From positions 1 to 64,000 of the forward strand of contig CAWFLE010000008.1 in the NCBI GenBank assembly GCA_963816545.1: 64,000 nt of DNA, in the 5' to 3' direction. The notes beneath the pieces are model-generated. The model ran no database searches and was not told where the DNA came from. It saw nothing but the letters and a program-made list of their open reading frames with translations. Position numbers and translations under genes: made by a program. Positions 18,383-27,347 of this stretch are shown here, piece by piece (position 1 is the stretch's first letter; each line of letters opens with the position of its first letter). Origin of the DNA: Albimonas sp963816545. Its GTDB lineage: Bacteria > Pseudomonadota > Alphaproteobacteria > Rhodobacterales > Rhodobacteraceae.

Positions 18383-18943
18383 TCAGAAGTCCGACAGGGC
18401 GGCGAGGTCTATCGCCTCGAACCACATGCGTTTCGTCTCCTCGGGCGCCTCGCCCGAGACCGTGACCAGCACGCGCCCGTCCACCAGCGCCTGGATCTCT
18501 CCGCCGGGGGTCAGGATCGCCTTCTCCCCCTGCACGCGGATCACCTTGCCCATGGCGCCCATGGCGGCGGCGTTGCCGAACATCGCGGCCATGGCGGCGA
18601 CCATCGGGCTTTCGGCGGCGAGCGAGACCGTCACCTCCTCCCCGCCCTTCGCATAGACGGCCTGGCTGACGAGGCCGCCCCCGTACATCCGCGCGCCCGC
18701 GGCGCCGTCAGAGGCTCCCTGCCGCGTCCATCCCTCCAGCGGCCCGGGCAGGAAGGCGCCGAGGGCCTCGGCCTTCTTCTGGCCCAGCAGGGTGGCGGCG
18801 AATTCCGCCTCCTCCTTCGCCGCGGCCGCGTCGCCCGCGCGGTACGCGTCGAGCGCCGCCTGAAGCGACGCCTCCACGTCGTCCGCGCAGGCGGCCCCGG
18901 GCAGGAGGAAGGGGATGGCGAGCAGCACGCGCAGCGCCGACAT
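18383..18943 (-). CDS. Secreted protein of unknown function
   Basis: 186 residues. A signal peptide is clear (MSALRVLLAIPFLLPGAACA), so the product is exported to the periplasm. It continues with an Ala/Glu-rich helix (LQAALDAYRAGDAAAAKEEAEF) and a beta-rich C-terminal half containing EEVTVSLAAESPMVAAMAAM and GRVLVTVSGEAPEE. No family is recognised by eye. It is upstream of, and probably cotranscribed with, the hotdog hydratase. Confidence 0.7.
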   Translation of the reverse strand: MSALRVLLAIPFLLPGAACADDVEASLQAALDAYRAGDAAAAKEEAEFAATLLGQKKAEALGAFLPGPLEGWTRQGASDGAAGARMYGGGLVSQAVYAKGGEEVTVSLAAESPMVAAMAAMFGNAAAMGAMGKVIRVQGEKAILTPGGEIQALVDGRVLVTVSGEAPEETKRMWFEAIDLAALSDF

Positions 18944-19880
18944 GGCGAGACCTCCCGCTTGTTGTTTCGGCAGGCGCGCGGATCCTCTCCTCGCGCCCGC
19001 GACGTTTCCGCGACTAATCCAGCCCTCGTGCGCCGCGGTCAAGAGCGGCCGGCCCGTTCCGCTGAGCGGTTTCCAACGGGCGGAGCGCGGCCCCGCCGGC
19101 GCGGGCCCCTGCGCCGGGGCGGACAGGAGCCGGTCCGGCGAGGCCTTGTCCCGGTCGCCTAAGCCTCCGCGCCTCCCGCTCCTTCCCATCCCCGTCCGGC
19201 CCGGCCCGCTTGGCAGGAGCAACGCGCGATCGAGCCGAGGCCGCAGGTCGGGGCGCCGCCGTCGGTCCTGTCCCGGTTGTAGCGCGGATCCTCGTTCAAG
19301 ACCCCGCGCTCCGAGGCCGTCGTCCCGGTCGCCGCGCTGGTGCGCATGGCGGATCCCGAAGGCGTGGCGCATCCACCCCTCACCGCGGGCGCGGGAGGGA
19401 CCGGCCCCCGGCGGCTGGCGGTCATCCGCGTCTTCGAGGTTCCCGCCATGCCCGATGTCCGAGCGGCCGTTGCGGAAGATCGCTGGCGCAGGCGCGCCGG
19501 TTCAGTACCGGGTTCCTGACGCGGGAGGGATCGGCCAAGGACCCCGGCGAAGGTCGCGGGGCGCGGCGGCGGCCCGGCGGCCCGCATCGCCGGCGCCCGG
19601 GCCGCCAGCGTATCCGGCGGCCGCCCGTCGAGACGGCGCAGGCGCTGCACGTCCGACCGGAAGCGCTCGGCCCCGGCCGGGATCACGTCACGAGGTCCAG
19701 CGTCGCCGCCTGCTCCGGCCGTTGCCGGCGGAAGGCGCGGAGCCAACCGCCGAAGACGTCCGGCGCCGCATCCCACGCCCTTTCAAGCTGGCCGCGGCGG
19801 CCGGCCCTTCCGCAGGGGAAGTGGCGCGGCCCGCATTCATGGCGCCCCGGAAGCGACGGCGGCCATCGCCGCCGCCCGCC
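18944..19880. other. 937-bp spacer, no supported gene
   Basis: Several frames are open on both strands, but they are arginine- and proline-rich and none shows a recognisable domain, a good ribosome site or a signal peptide. The plus-strand stretch near 19290-19520 (VRMADPEGVAHPPL...) has a more protein-like composition and could be a gene remnant. The long plus-strand frame crossing 19881 is antisense to gatA. Confidence 0.5.
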
Positions 19881-21366
19881 TCACCACCAGCGGTCGGGCC
19901 TCGCCGTGAAGCCCGCGGACCGCTCCAGCGCGTAGGCGAGGTTCAGCATCTCCGCCTCCCCCCACGGCTTGCCGATCACCTGCAGCCCCAGCGGCAGCCC
20001 CTGCGCATCCAGCCCCGCCGGCACCGAGGCGCCCGGCAGCCCCGCGAGGTTCACCGTCACCGTGAACACGTCGTTGAGATACATCTTCACCGGGTCCGCA
20101 TCCGCCATCTCCCCCAGCCCGAAGGCGGCCGAGGGGGTGGCGGGGGTCAGGATCGCGTCCACCTGCTCGAACGCCTGCTCGAAGTCCCGCTTGATGAGGG
20201 TCCGCACCTTCTGCGCGCGCAGGTAGTAGGCGTCGTAGTACCCGGCGCTGAAGCACGTAGGCGCCCATCATCACCCGGCGCTTCACCTCGGGCCCGAACC
20301 CCTCGGCGCGGGTCTTCTCGTAGAGGTCCACGATCGCGTCCCCGGCGCCCAGCGACGCCCGCCGCCCGTAGCGCACCCCGTCATAGCGCGCGAGGTTGGA
20401 GGACGCCTCCGCCGGCGCGATCACGTAATAGGCCGGGAGCGCGTATTTCGTGTGGGGCAGCGAGATCTCCACCGTCTCGGCGCCCGCGTCGCGCAGCATC
20501 TCGGCGCCGCGGTCCCACAGGGCCTCGATCTCCGCGGGCATCCCCTCCATCCGGTATTCCTTGGGGATGCCGATGCGCTTGCCGCGGATGTCTCCCGTCA
20601 GCGCCGCCTCGAAATCCGGGACCGCGAGTTCGGCCGAGGTCGAGTCCTTCGGGTCGAACCCCGCCATCCCCTCCAGCATGATGGCCGCGTCGCGCACGGT
20701 CTTCGCCATCGGCCCCGCCTGGTCCAGCGACGAGGCGAAGGCGATGATCCCCCAGCGCGAGCAGCGCCCGTAGGTGGGCTTCACCCCCACGATGCCCGTC
20801 AGCGCCGCCGGCTGGCGGATCGACCCGCCGGTGTCCGTCCCCGTGGCCCCGAGGCACAGCTCCGCCGCCACCGCCGCCGCCGACCCGCCCGACGATCCGC
20901 CCGGCGTCAGCGCCCGGTTCGACCCCTCCGCCCGCCAGGGGCTTGTGACCGCCCCATAGCACGAGGTCTCGTTGGACGATCCCATGGCGAACTCGTCCAT
21001 GTTCAGCTTGCCGACCATCACCGCGCCGCGCTCCCACAGCTGCGCGGTCACGGTGCTCTCATAGGGCGGCAGGAACCCGCCGAGGATGTTGGACCCCGCC
21101 TGGCTCGCCACGCCCTCGGTGCAGAACAGGTCCTTGATGCCCAGCGGGATGCCGCAAAGGGACGGGGCGTCCCCCTTGGCCAGCCGCTCATCGGCGGCCT
21201 TCGCCATCTCCCGCGCCCGCTCCGGCGTCTTGGCGGAGACGGCGTTCAGCGCGCCGGCGCCCTCGATGGCGATGAGGCAGGCCTCGGTCAGCTCGGCCGA
21301 GGTGACCTCCTTCGCGCGCAGCTTGTCGCGCGCCTCGGCGATGGTCAGGCGGGTCAGGTCGGACAT
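19881..21366 (-). CDS. gatA: Aspartyl/glutamyl-tRNA amidotransferase subunit A (one frameshift)
   Basis: Amidase subunit that releases ammonia from glutamine for transamidation of Glu-tRNAGln and/or Asp-tRNAAsn. Catalytic triad segments are present: Lys in GIPLGIKDLFCTEG, Ser in TDTGGSIRQPAAL, and GGSSGGSAAAVAAELC. It ends GFTARPDRWW. One extra base near 20250 shifts the frame; without it the sequence reads GAYVLSAGYYDAYYL. ATG 21366 has GAGG five bases upstream; a GTG at 21381 overlapping gatC is an alternative. It forms an operon with gatC. gatB is not in the window. Confidence 0.93.
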
Positions 21367-21377
21367 TCGGGCCTCGC

Positions 21378-21665
21378 TCACTCGACCACCTTGGGTACGG
21401 CGAAGAAGCCCTCGCGGGTCGCGGGGGCGTTCGCCAGCACCTTGTCGCGGATGCCGCCGTCGGTGACCACGTCCTCGCGCCGGCGCAGCGCCATGGGGGT
21501 CACGGAGGTCATCGGCTCCACCCCCTCCACGTCCACTTCCTGAAGCTGCTCCACCCAGCCCAGGATCGACGAGAGCTCGGAGGCCAGCCCCTCCAGCTCC
21601 TCCTCCGTCACCCGGATGCGGGCGAGATGGGCGACGCGGGCGGCGGTGGCCTTGTCGATGGACAT
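21378..21665 (-). CDS. gatC: Aspartyl/glutamyl-tRNA amidotransferase subunit C
   Basis: 95 residues, the usual size for GatC, the clamp that stabilises the GatA-GatB complex. It starts MSIDKATAARVAHLARIRVT and carries the typical ELSSILGWVEQLQEVDVEGV and MTSVTPMALRRREDVV segments. It lies 12 bp upstream of gatA on the same strand. Confidence 0.95.
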   Translation of the reverse strand: MSIDKATAARVAHLARIRVTEEELEGLASELSSILGWVEQLQEVDVEGVEPMTSVTPMALRRREDVVTDGGIRDKVLANAPATREGFFAVPKVVE

Positions 21666-21702
21666 GGGTATCCCCTCGGGAGACGGCGCGGACGCCCGCG
21701 GA

Positions 21703-22398
21703 TTATCCCGCGCCGCGGGGCCGCGCAACCCGCGGGGCGCCGTGGCGGACCAGCGTGACGATCAGCACCGACAGCAGCGCGCCGTTCAGCAGGTGCCAGC
21801 CCCAGTGCGTGCCCGCGGGGAAGCGGCCGCACAGAGGACCGCCCTGCGCATCCAGCGTGCGGAAGGTCAGCGACACCGCCAGCAGCGCGGCCGCGCCCGC
21901 GAGCCCCCGCCACGCCGGACGCCCCCCCACCGCGAGCCCCGCCGCGAAGAGCGCCAGCAGCAGCAAGGTCGGCACATAGCCGATGGAGCCGTTGAGCGAG
22001 CCCAGCACCGGGTCGAGCCACGCTCCCACCACCGCGCTCGCGGGCAGGAAGGCGACGACGGCGACGATGCCGGCCCACCACGGCAGGTCCAGGTACCGCA
22101 CCACGGCGACGTGCAGGTAGAGCAGGATGAAGACCATGATCGGCAGGACGTCGGCGGTCGCCGCCCAGCGGGTGGCGAACGTGTGGAACAGGAACGACCC
22201 GATCCCGATGACGGCGAGGGCGAGCGTCAGCACGACGACGGCCCAGTCGCCCGTCCGCTTCGCCCGGCGCGCGACGGTCCAGGCGACGAGGGCCCCGATA
22301 AGGAAGGCGGCGTTGGAGAGGGCGTTCAGCGGCTCGGACCAGAACTCGGGGCCCGTGCGTTCGCAATAGGAATCGATGGCTGCGGTCCAGGCGTCCAA
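21703..22398 (-). CDS. Ceramidase-like integral membrane protein (non-ATG start)
   Basis: About 231 residues with six to seven hydrophobic helices. Signatures of the alkaline ceramidase / PAQR-like CREST superfamily are visible: EFWSEPLNALSNAAFLIGA near the N-terminus, SFLFHTFATRWAATADVLPI with the conserved Ser-His and Asp, and FPAGTHWGWHLLNGALLS with the His pair near the C-terminus. No ATG fits. TTG 22398 sits six bases after GGGAGG; an earlier TTG at 22404 abuts that site. Family members are zinc-dependent membrane amide hydrolases; the bacterial substrate is unclear. Confidence 0.82.
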   Translation of the reverse strand: MDAWTAAIDSYCERTGPEFWSEPLNALSNAAFLIGALVAWTVARRAKRTGDWAVVVLTLALAVIGIGSFLFHTFATRWAATADVLPIMVFILLYLHVAVVRYLDLPWWAGIVAVVAFLPASAVVGAWLDPVLGSLNGSIGYVPTLLLLALFAAGLAVGGRPAWRGLAGAAALLAVSLTFRTLDAQGGPLCGRFPAGTHWGWHLLNGALLSVLIVTLVRHGAPRVARPRGAG

Positions 22399-22404
22399 GT
22401 TCAA

Positions 22405-22890
22405 CCTCCCGTCGGCCCGGCCTCGCCGGATCTCGTTCCCTTCGTCCTACACGCGCCGCCGGGCGCCCCAAACCGAATTCGGCGGAGGCGCCGCAACGTC
22501 GGTCATGCAACGGCCCGCTCGGGCGCCCGGACCCGCCCAGGCGCCGCGACCGCGGTTCCGCCGCTGGCCGCCCATCCGCCCGCGGCGCGGTCGCCGGGGG
22601 GCGGTTCGTGGCGACCGGCGCCGGCCTCCGCTCCGTCGCCGGTCGCAATTCCGACCCGCGCCGCCCGCGCGCCGCGCCGAGACCGCGGCCTCCGCAACAC
22701 CGAACGCGGCCCGCCACGCGCCGCGGGCGGACCCGTCCCACCGGCGCGGCGCTCGGCGCGGCGCCTCCGCAGGAGGCCTTATTTTCCCGCCATCCGCCCT
22801 TCCGCGCTTGATCCCGCGCTCTGACCGCCCCACCAATCCCCCCATGACCGCGCCCCGCAGGGGCGCCCAATCCTACGGGAGGACTCCGCC
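22405..22890. other. 486-bp GC-rich spacer between divergent genes
   Basis: No gene is supported. Only the last 20 bases before 22891 have an obvious job: a GGGAGG ribosome site for the hydrolase gene. Promoters for both divergent genes should lie here, but none stands out. Confidence 0.5.
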
Positions 22891-23574
22891 ATGAAGATCA
22901 CCTGGCTCGGCCATTCCGGCTTCCGCATCGAGATCGCGGATCAGGTCCTGCTCATCGACCCGTGGCTGCGCGGGAACCCGATGTTCGACGAATCCCGCTT
23001 CGACGAGGCCGTGAAGGGCGCCACCGCCCTCCTCCTCTCCCACGGCCATTTCGACCACACCAACAACGCGACCGAGGTCGCCAGGGCCGCGAACTGCAAG
23101 GTCGTGGGCATCTTCGAGCTGGTCGGCCATCTCGGCGAGAAGGAGGGGCTGGAGACCGTCGGCTTCAACCTCGGCGGCACGGTGGCGCTCGGCGAGGTGA
23201 AGGTCACGCTGGTCGGCGCGCGCCACTCCTCCTCCATGGCCGGGCTCGGCTATGCGGGCACCGAGGCGGGCTTCATGATCGAGGGCGAGGGGAAGACGAT
23301 CTACTTCTCCGGCGACACCGACGTGATGGCCGACATGGAAATCTACAACGACCTGCACAAGCCGCAGATCGGCATCCTCTCCTGCGGGGGCCACTTCACC
23401 ATGGACATGAAGCGCGCCGCCTACGCCTGCAAGCGGTTCTTCAAGTTCGGCACCGTGATCCCCTGCCATTACAAGACCTTCCCCCTGCTGGCGCAGGATG
23501 CGTCCGAGCTGAAGGCCGAGCTGCCGGGCGTCAACGTGGTGGAGCCCGAGGTGATGACGGCAATCGAGATCTGA
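22891..23574 (+). CDS. UPF0173 metal-dependent hydrolase
   Basis: 227-residue metallo-beta-lactamase-fold protein of the UPF0173 (YtkL) group. It starts MKITWLGHSGFRIE and carries the metal motif LLSHGHFDHTNN near residues 47-58, a GARHSSS motif, and FSGDTDVMADME with the bridging Asp. A His-rich IPCHYKTFP lies near the end. A GGGAGG site precedes ATG 22891. It is a single-gene unit ending in a strong stem-loop. The substrate of the family is not established. Confidence 0.92.
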   Translation: MKITWLGHSGFRIEIADQVLLIDPWLRGNPMFDESRFDEAVKGATALLLSHGHFDHTNNATEVARAANCKVVGIFELVGHLGEKEGLETVGFNLGGTVALGEVKVTLVGARHSSSMAGLGYAGTEAGFMIEGEGKTIYFSGDTDVMADMEIYNDLHKPQIGILSCGGHFTMDMKRAAYACKRFFKFGTVIPCHYKTFPLLAQDASELKAELPGVNVVEPEVMTAIEI

Positions 23575-23579
23575 ACCCC

Positions 23580-23609
23580 GTTCCGGCGGAGGCGCGTCTC
23601 CGCCGGAAC
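23580..23609 (+). terminator. Stem-loop after UPF0173 gene
   Basis: gttccggcggag - gcgcgt - ctccgccggaac, a perfect 12-bp stem with a six-base loop starting six bases after the stop codon. There is no T tract. Confidence 0.65.
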
Positions 23610-23671
23610 CCCGCCCCGGGCCCGGGCGTTCCCGCGGCTCATCCCGGAACCCGGACCCAGGACGGCTCATC

Positions 23672-24319
23672 ATGCGCGGCGACGAAAGACTGCCGGCGAG
23701 GCTGCCCTCGCCGACCCTCCTCACGGCCTGCGCATGGCTCGGGATCGTCGGCTGCGCGCTGGTGGTCGGGGGCAACCTGCTGGGCAGCTTCCTCGTCCCC
23801 GACTACGACTTCCTCGCCGACACGGTCAGCGACCTCGCGGCCGGCCGCTACGAGGTCATCCAGGACGTGGCGATCTACGCCCATGCCGCCGCCGCGGTGG
23901 CGCTCGCGGTCGCGGCGGCGCATCTGCAGCCCGACGGGCGGCGCTGGTCGCTCGGCATCCTGTTCCTGTGCCTGATGGCGCTGCTGGAGACGATCATCGC
24001 GGCGCGCAACGAATACGGCGACGGGGACGCGGGGGGGATCGTGATCCACCTCTGGCTCGTCCTGCCGCTGGGGCTCCTCTACATCGCCGCGCCGCTGGCC
24101 ATGGCGCGGGGCATGGCCCGCTGGCGGCCGGAGGCGCGGCGCACCTGCATCGCGGTCGCCGTCTTCCTCGCGGTCGGCATCCCGGCCTACTGGTTCGTCC
24201 CCACCGGCTGGGACGGGCTGGCGGAGCGGGCGCTGGGCCTCGCCAACCTCGCGTGGATGCTCTCGCTCTGCCGCGTGCTCCTCGACGCCGGCCGCCGGCT
24301 GCCGCCGATCCCGGGCTAG
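23672..24319 (+). CDS. DUF998-like integral membrane protein
   Basis: 215 residues with about six hydrophobic segments, beginning LLTACAWLGIVGCALVVGGN. The FLVPDYDFLADTVSDLAAGRYE segment after the first helix matches the DUF998 pattern (P-x-Y, then DTVSDL). Function is unknown. Its TAG stop overlaps the TAG of the convergent tadA gene at 24316-24319. Confidence 0.75.
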   Translation: MRGDERLPARLPSPTLLTACAWLGIVGCALVVGGNLLGSFLVPDYDFLADTVSDLAAGRYEVIQDVAIYAHAAAAVALAVAAAHLQPDGRRWSLGILFLCLMALLETIIAARNEYGDGDAGGIVIHLWLVLPLGLLYIAAPLAMARGMARWRPEARRTCIAVAVFLAVGIPAYWFVPTGWDGLAERALGLANLAWMLSLCRVLLDAGRRLPPIPG

Positions 24320-24771
24320 CCGCGCAGCCCGGCGAAGAAGGCCCGCAGCAGCGCCGCGCATTCCGCCTCCGCGATCCCGCCATAGACCTCCGGTCGGTGA
24401 TGCGCCTGGGGGTGGTCGAACACCCGCGCGCCGTGGTCGGTGCCGCCGGACTTCGGATCCGGGGCGCCGTAGTAGATCCGGCTTATCCGGGCGCCCGCCA
24501 GCGCGCCCGCGCACATGGCGCAGGGCTCCAGCGTCACCCAGAGGTCGAGCGTCCCCGGCCGTTCCGACCCCCGCGCCGCGCAGGCCGCGCGCAGGGCCAG
24601 CATCTCGGCGTGGGCCGTGGGGTCGCGCAGCTCCCGCACCCGGTTGCCGGCGGCGGCCACCACCTCGCCCCGCGCCGGGTCCACCACCACGGCGCCGACC
24701 GGCGTCTCGCCCCGCGCGCCCGCGGCCCGCGCCTCGACGAGCGCCGCGTCCATCCAGGAGCGGAAGCTCAC
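24316..24771 (-). CDS. tadA: tRNA-specific adenosine deaminase
   Basis: Zinc deaminase that converts wobble adenosine 34 to inosine in tRNAArg(ACG). Active-site motifs are complete: PTAHAEMLAL (His ligand and catalytic Glu) and VTLEPCAMCAGAL (PCxxC). GTG 24771 gives MSFRSWMDAALVEARAAG, aligning with the usual N-terminus; ATG 24753 is the alternative. A much longer in-frame extension to 25056 consists of 20-residue repeats and is unlikely to be part of the enzyme. The stop overlaps the convergent DUF998 gene. Confidence 0.9.
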   Translation of the reverse strand: MSFRSWMDAALVEARAAGARGETPVGAVVVDPARGEVVAAAGNRVRELRDPTAHAEMLALRAACAARGSERPGTLDLWVTLEPCAMCAGALAGARISRIYYGAPDPKSGGTDHGARVFDHPQAHHRPEVYGGIAEAECAALLRAFFAGLRG

Positions 24772-24829
24772 GACGGCCTCTCCGGACGCCGGGCGGCCGC
24801 GGACGGGGGCGCGCAGGCCCACGCCGTCC

Positions 24830-25060
24830 CACGGGCGCGCCCTTGCGGCAAGGCTGCGCGCGGCCTCCCGTCCGCATGGCCTGCCGCCAGCCGCGCGTGC
24901 CGCCGCAGGAAGGCTGCGGCCGACTTCCCATCGGCCCTTGCCGCCGCCCATCGGTCGCGCCGCCGCAGGAAGGCTGCGGGGGGCATCGCGCAGGCCCGTG
25001 TCGCCCATCGGGCGCGCCGCCGCAGGAACGCTGCGGGCGACCTCCCGCAGGCCCATCCCT
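24830..25060. repeat. Four imperfect tandem repeats of about 60 bp upstream of tadA
   Basis: A core close to gccgccgcaggaaggctgcgg occurs four times, at about 24846, 24900, 24962 and 25018, each followed by a variable stretch with cctcccg or a similar motif. On the minus strand the array is open in frame with tadA and would encode four copies of RSLPAAARPMG-like units. The array together with flanking GC-rich sequence fills the 448 bp between tadA and the GNAT gene; no other gene is supported there. Confidence 0.7.
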
Positions 25061-25219
25061 CCGCCCGCCGGGCGCGCCCCGCCTCGGCCCCGGGCGACGC
25101 CGCCAGACGTCCTCTCGCCGACCGTCGGGCGGCGCGGCTCTCCGGCCGGACGTGCGCCGCCGCCTCGGCCGCGAGCGACGGCGACGGGCGGCGCCGTCCC
25201 GCCGCGGGGCGCCCGGCCC

Positions 25220-25696
25220 TCATGCCGCCAACCGGAAGCGCCGGCGCCCGTCCTCGCCGCCCGCGGCCTCGGCGAAGCCCAGCCGGCGAAGCAGGCGCAC
25301 CGCCCGCTCGTTCTCCGCGTGGGCCACCGCCACCACCTCCCGGCAGATCCCGGACACCTCGGTCAGGGCCGCGCCCATGGCCTCCTTCCCCAGCCCCTCG
25401 CCCCAGTGTTCGGGGCTCACGGCGAAGGAGGCCTCCACCGCCCCCCGCCCCGCGATCACGCAGAACTGGAGGCCCGCCAGCGCCGCCGGCCGGCCCTCCC
25501 GCTCCCACACCCGCAGGCCGAAGCCGTGGGCGGCCCAGTGGGCGGCGAAGGCGCGCACCCGGGCCGCCGGCGCGCCGGCCGCGCCCTCGCCGGTCCAGCG
25601 ACCCACCTCCGGGCGGCCGAACAGGGAAGCGGCGAAGCGGGCGTCGCGCGGGGTGACGGGGCGGCCGACCAGCCGGGGCGTGCGCAGGAGGCTCAT
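25220..25696 (-). CDS. GNAT-family N-acetyltransferase (RimJ/RimL type)
   Basis: 158 residues from ATG 25696. It begins LLRTPRLVGRPVTPRDA, typical of the RimJ/RimL-like Acetyltransf_3 group. The acetyl-CoA loop region PEHWGEGLGKEAMGAAL lies near residue 95 and VAHAENERAVRLLRRLGF near residue 125. The substrate is not predictable. It is divergent from the pseudouridine synthase. Confidence 0.85.
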   Translation of the reverse strand: MSLLRTPRLVGRPVTPRDARFAASLFGRPEVGRWTGEGAAGAPAARVRAFAAHWAAHGFGLRVWEREGRPAALAGLQFCVIAGRGAVEASFAVSPEHWGEGLGKEAMGAALTEVSGICREVVAVAHAENERAVRLLRRLGFAEAAGGEDGRRRFRLAA

Positions 25697-25770
25697 GGCC
25701 GCCTTATCGCCCGCGCGCCCGCCCCTCGCCAAGCCTTCCGTCGCCGCCCGGACCCGCGTATGCACCGGGG

Positions 25771-26823
25771 ATGACCGGATCCGACGACTCCCCCGCCCGC
25801 CAGGGCGAACGCCTCGCCCGCCGCCTCGCCCGCGCGGGCGTCGCCTCCCGCCGCGCCGCGGAGGAGATCATCGCCGCCGGCCGCGTGCGCGTGAACGGGC
25901 GGATCGTCTCCACCCCCGCCTTCAACGTGGGCCCTACGGATCGAGTGGAGCTCGACGGCCTCCCCGTGGCGGAACCCGAGCCGGCCCGCCTCTGGCGCTA
26001 CCACAAGCCCGTGGGCCTCGTGACCTCGGAGGCCGACGAGAAGGGGCGGCCCACGGTCTTCTCCCGCCTCCCCGCGGGCCTTCCCCGCGTCCTCTCCGTC
26101 GGGCGGCTGGACCTCAACTCCGAGGGCCTCCTGCTCCTGACCAATGACGGCGACCTGAAGCGCCGCCTCGAACTCCCCTCCACCGGCTGGCTGCGCAAGT
26201 ACCGCGTCCGCGTCCACGGCGAACCGACGCCGGAGGCCCTCGCCCCCCTCGCCCGCGGCATGGTGATCGAGGGCGAGCGCTTCCAGCCCATGACCTTCAC
26301 CATCGACCGCCAGCAGGGCGCCAACGCCTGGCTGACCGTGGCCCTGCGCGAGGGCCGCAACCGGGAGGTCCGCCGCGCCCTCTCGGAATGCGGCTTCGAC
26401 GTCTCGCGCCTGATTCGGGTCAGCTACGGGCCCTTCCAGCTCGGCGATCTCGGGGCCGGCGAGGTGGAGGAGGTGCGTCCCAAGGTCCTGCGCGACCAGC
26501 TCGGCATGGCGCCTGACCCGAAGGAGGAGCGTCCCCGCCGCGGCCGCGCCCCCGCGCCCGAGGGTCCGCGCCGCCTCCAGCCCGAGAGTCCGGCCAAGCC
26601 CCGCGGCCGGAGCGCCGACGCCCCCGGCTCGCGCGAGCCGGCCCCCGCCCCGCGCGAGCCCAAGGAGCGGCCGCCCCGCCGCCCCTCCGGCGAAGCCTCC
26701 GCCCGCACCCCCTCCGCGGCGCCCGCCGCCCCGCCGCGCAAGACCCGCGGCGAGGGCTGGGCGAAGGCCCGGCCCCCCGCCGGCCGCGGCCCGCGCAAGC
26801 CCGGCCCCAAGCGCGGCGGCTGA
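25771..26823 (+). CDS. 23S rRNA pseudouridine synthase, RsuA/RluB family
   Basis: 350 residues. An N-terminal S4 RNA-binding domain (LARAGVASRRAAEEIIAAGR VRVNG) is followed by the RsuA/RluB/RluE catalytic domain with the catalytic Asp in SVGRLDLNSEGLLLLTNDG and the EGRNREVRRALSE motif. From about residue 250 the protein ends in a 100-residue disordered tail rich in Pro, Arg, Lys and Ala, which is common on these proteins in high-GC bacteria. RluB (position 2605) is more likely than RsuA but not proven. Confidence 0.88.
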   Translation: MTGSDDSPARQGERLARRLARAGVASRRAAEEIIAAGRVRVNGRIVSTPAFNVGPTDRVELDGLPVAEPEPARLWRYHKPVGLVTSEADEKGRPTVFSRLPAGLPRVLSVGRLDLNSEGLLLLTNDGDLKRRLELPSTGWLRKYRVRVHGEPTPEALAPLARGMVIEGERFQPMTFTIDRQQGANAWLTVALREGRNREVRRALSECGFDVSRLIRVSYGPFQLGDLGAGEVEEVRPKVLRDQLGMAPDPKEERPRRGRAPAPEGPRRLQPESPAKPRGRSADAPGSREPAPAPREPKERPPRRPSGEASARTPSAAPAAPPRKTRGEGWAKARPPAGRGPRKPGPKRGG

Positions 26824-27347
26824 CCGCTCCGCCTCCGGCGGAGGCGCCGCGCCGGCCGTCCCGCCCCTGGCCGCCGCCCCGCCCGCGGCGCGTCCGCAGG
26901 GCAGGGCCTGTTGCCGGCGCCCGGCCTCGACCGTAGAGCCGGCATCGCCGGACCTCGTCGTCCCGGCGCCGCCCGGGACCCCAAGGCCCGAGGCCGTGTC
27001 TAGACCGTCGCCGCGCCTCTCGCCGTCCCACCTGCGCCCTCAGCCGTCATGTCCGACCGGCGGGAGTCGCGGCGCCTCCCTCCCCCGCTCGCGGGGGAGG
27101 GCCGGGGTGGGGGCTTGCCGCCTCTCGGGCCGCTTGCTCGTCCGCCCTCCCGCTGACCGTCGGCCCTCTCCCCCCTCGCCTGTCCGCAGGGGCGGACCGA
27201 CGCTTCCCCGGCGGACCCGCATCGAACCCGCCGCGGCGGGAGCTTCCACCGCCGGCCCCCCGCCGCCTCCCGCTGCGTTCGTCCGCCTCTCCGCACCGAC
27301 CCCCGCAGGACCGGCGCCTCCCGTCCGCGCCCCGCCCTGCCACCTTC
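26824..27347. repeat. 524-bp spacer with REP-like palindromes
   Basis: No gene is supported. A 17-bp palindrome (cgcctccg-g-cggaggcg, 26830-26846) follows the pseudouridine synthase stop and may terminate it. At 27078-27101, ccctcccccgc-tc-gcgggggaggg followed by ccggggtggggg looks like a dispersed intergenic palindrome common in proteobacteria. Confidence 0.6.

Noticed and set aside
18915..20681. 588-codon plus-strand open frame
   Set aside because: It is antisense to gatA over its second half, Arg/Pro-rich and without domains; long antisense frames are expected at this GC content.
24830..25060. Repeat array as a CRISPR
   Set aside because: Units are imperfect, lack unique spacers of constant length and no cas genes are present.
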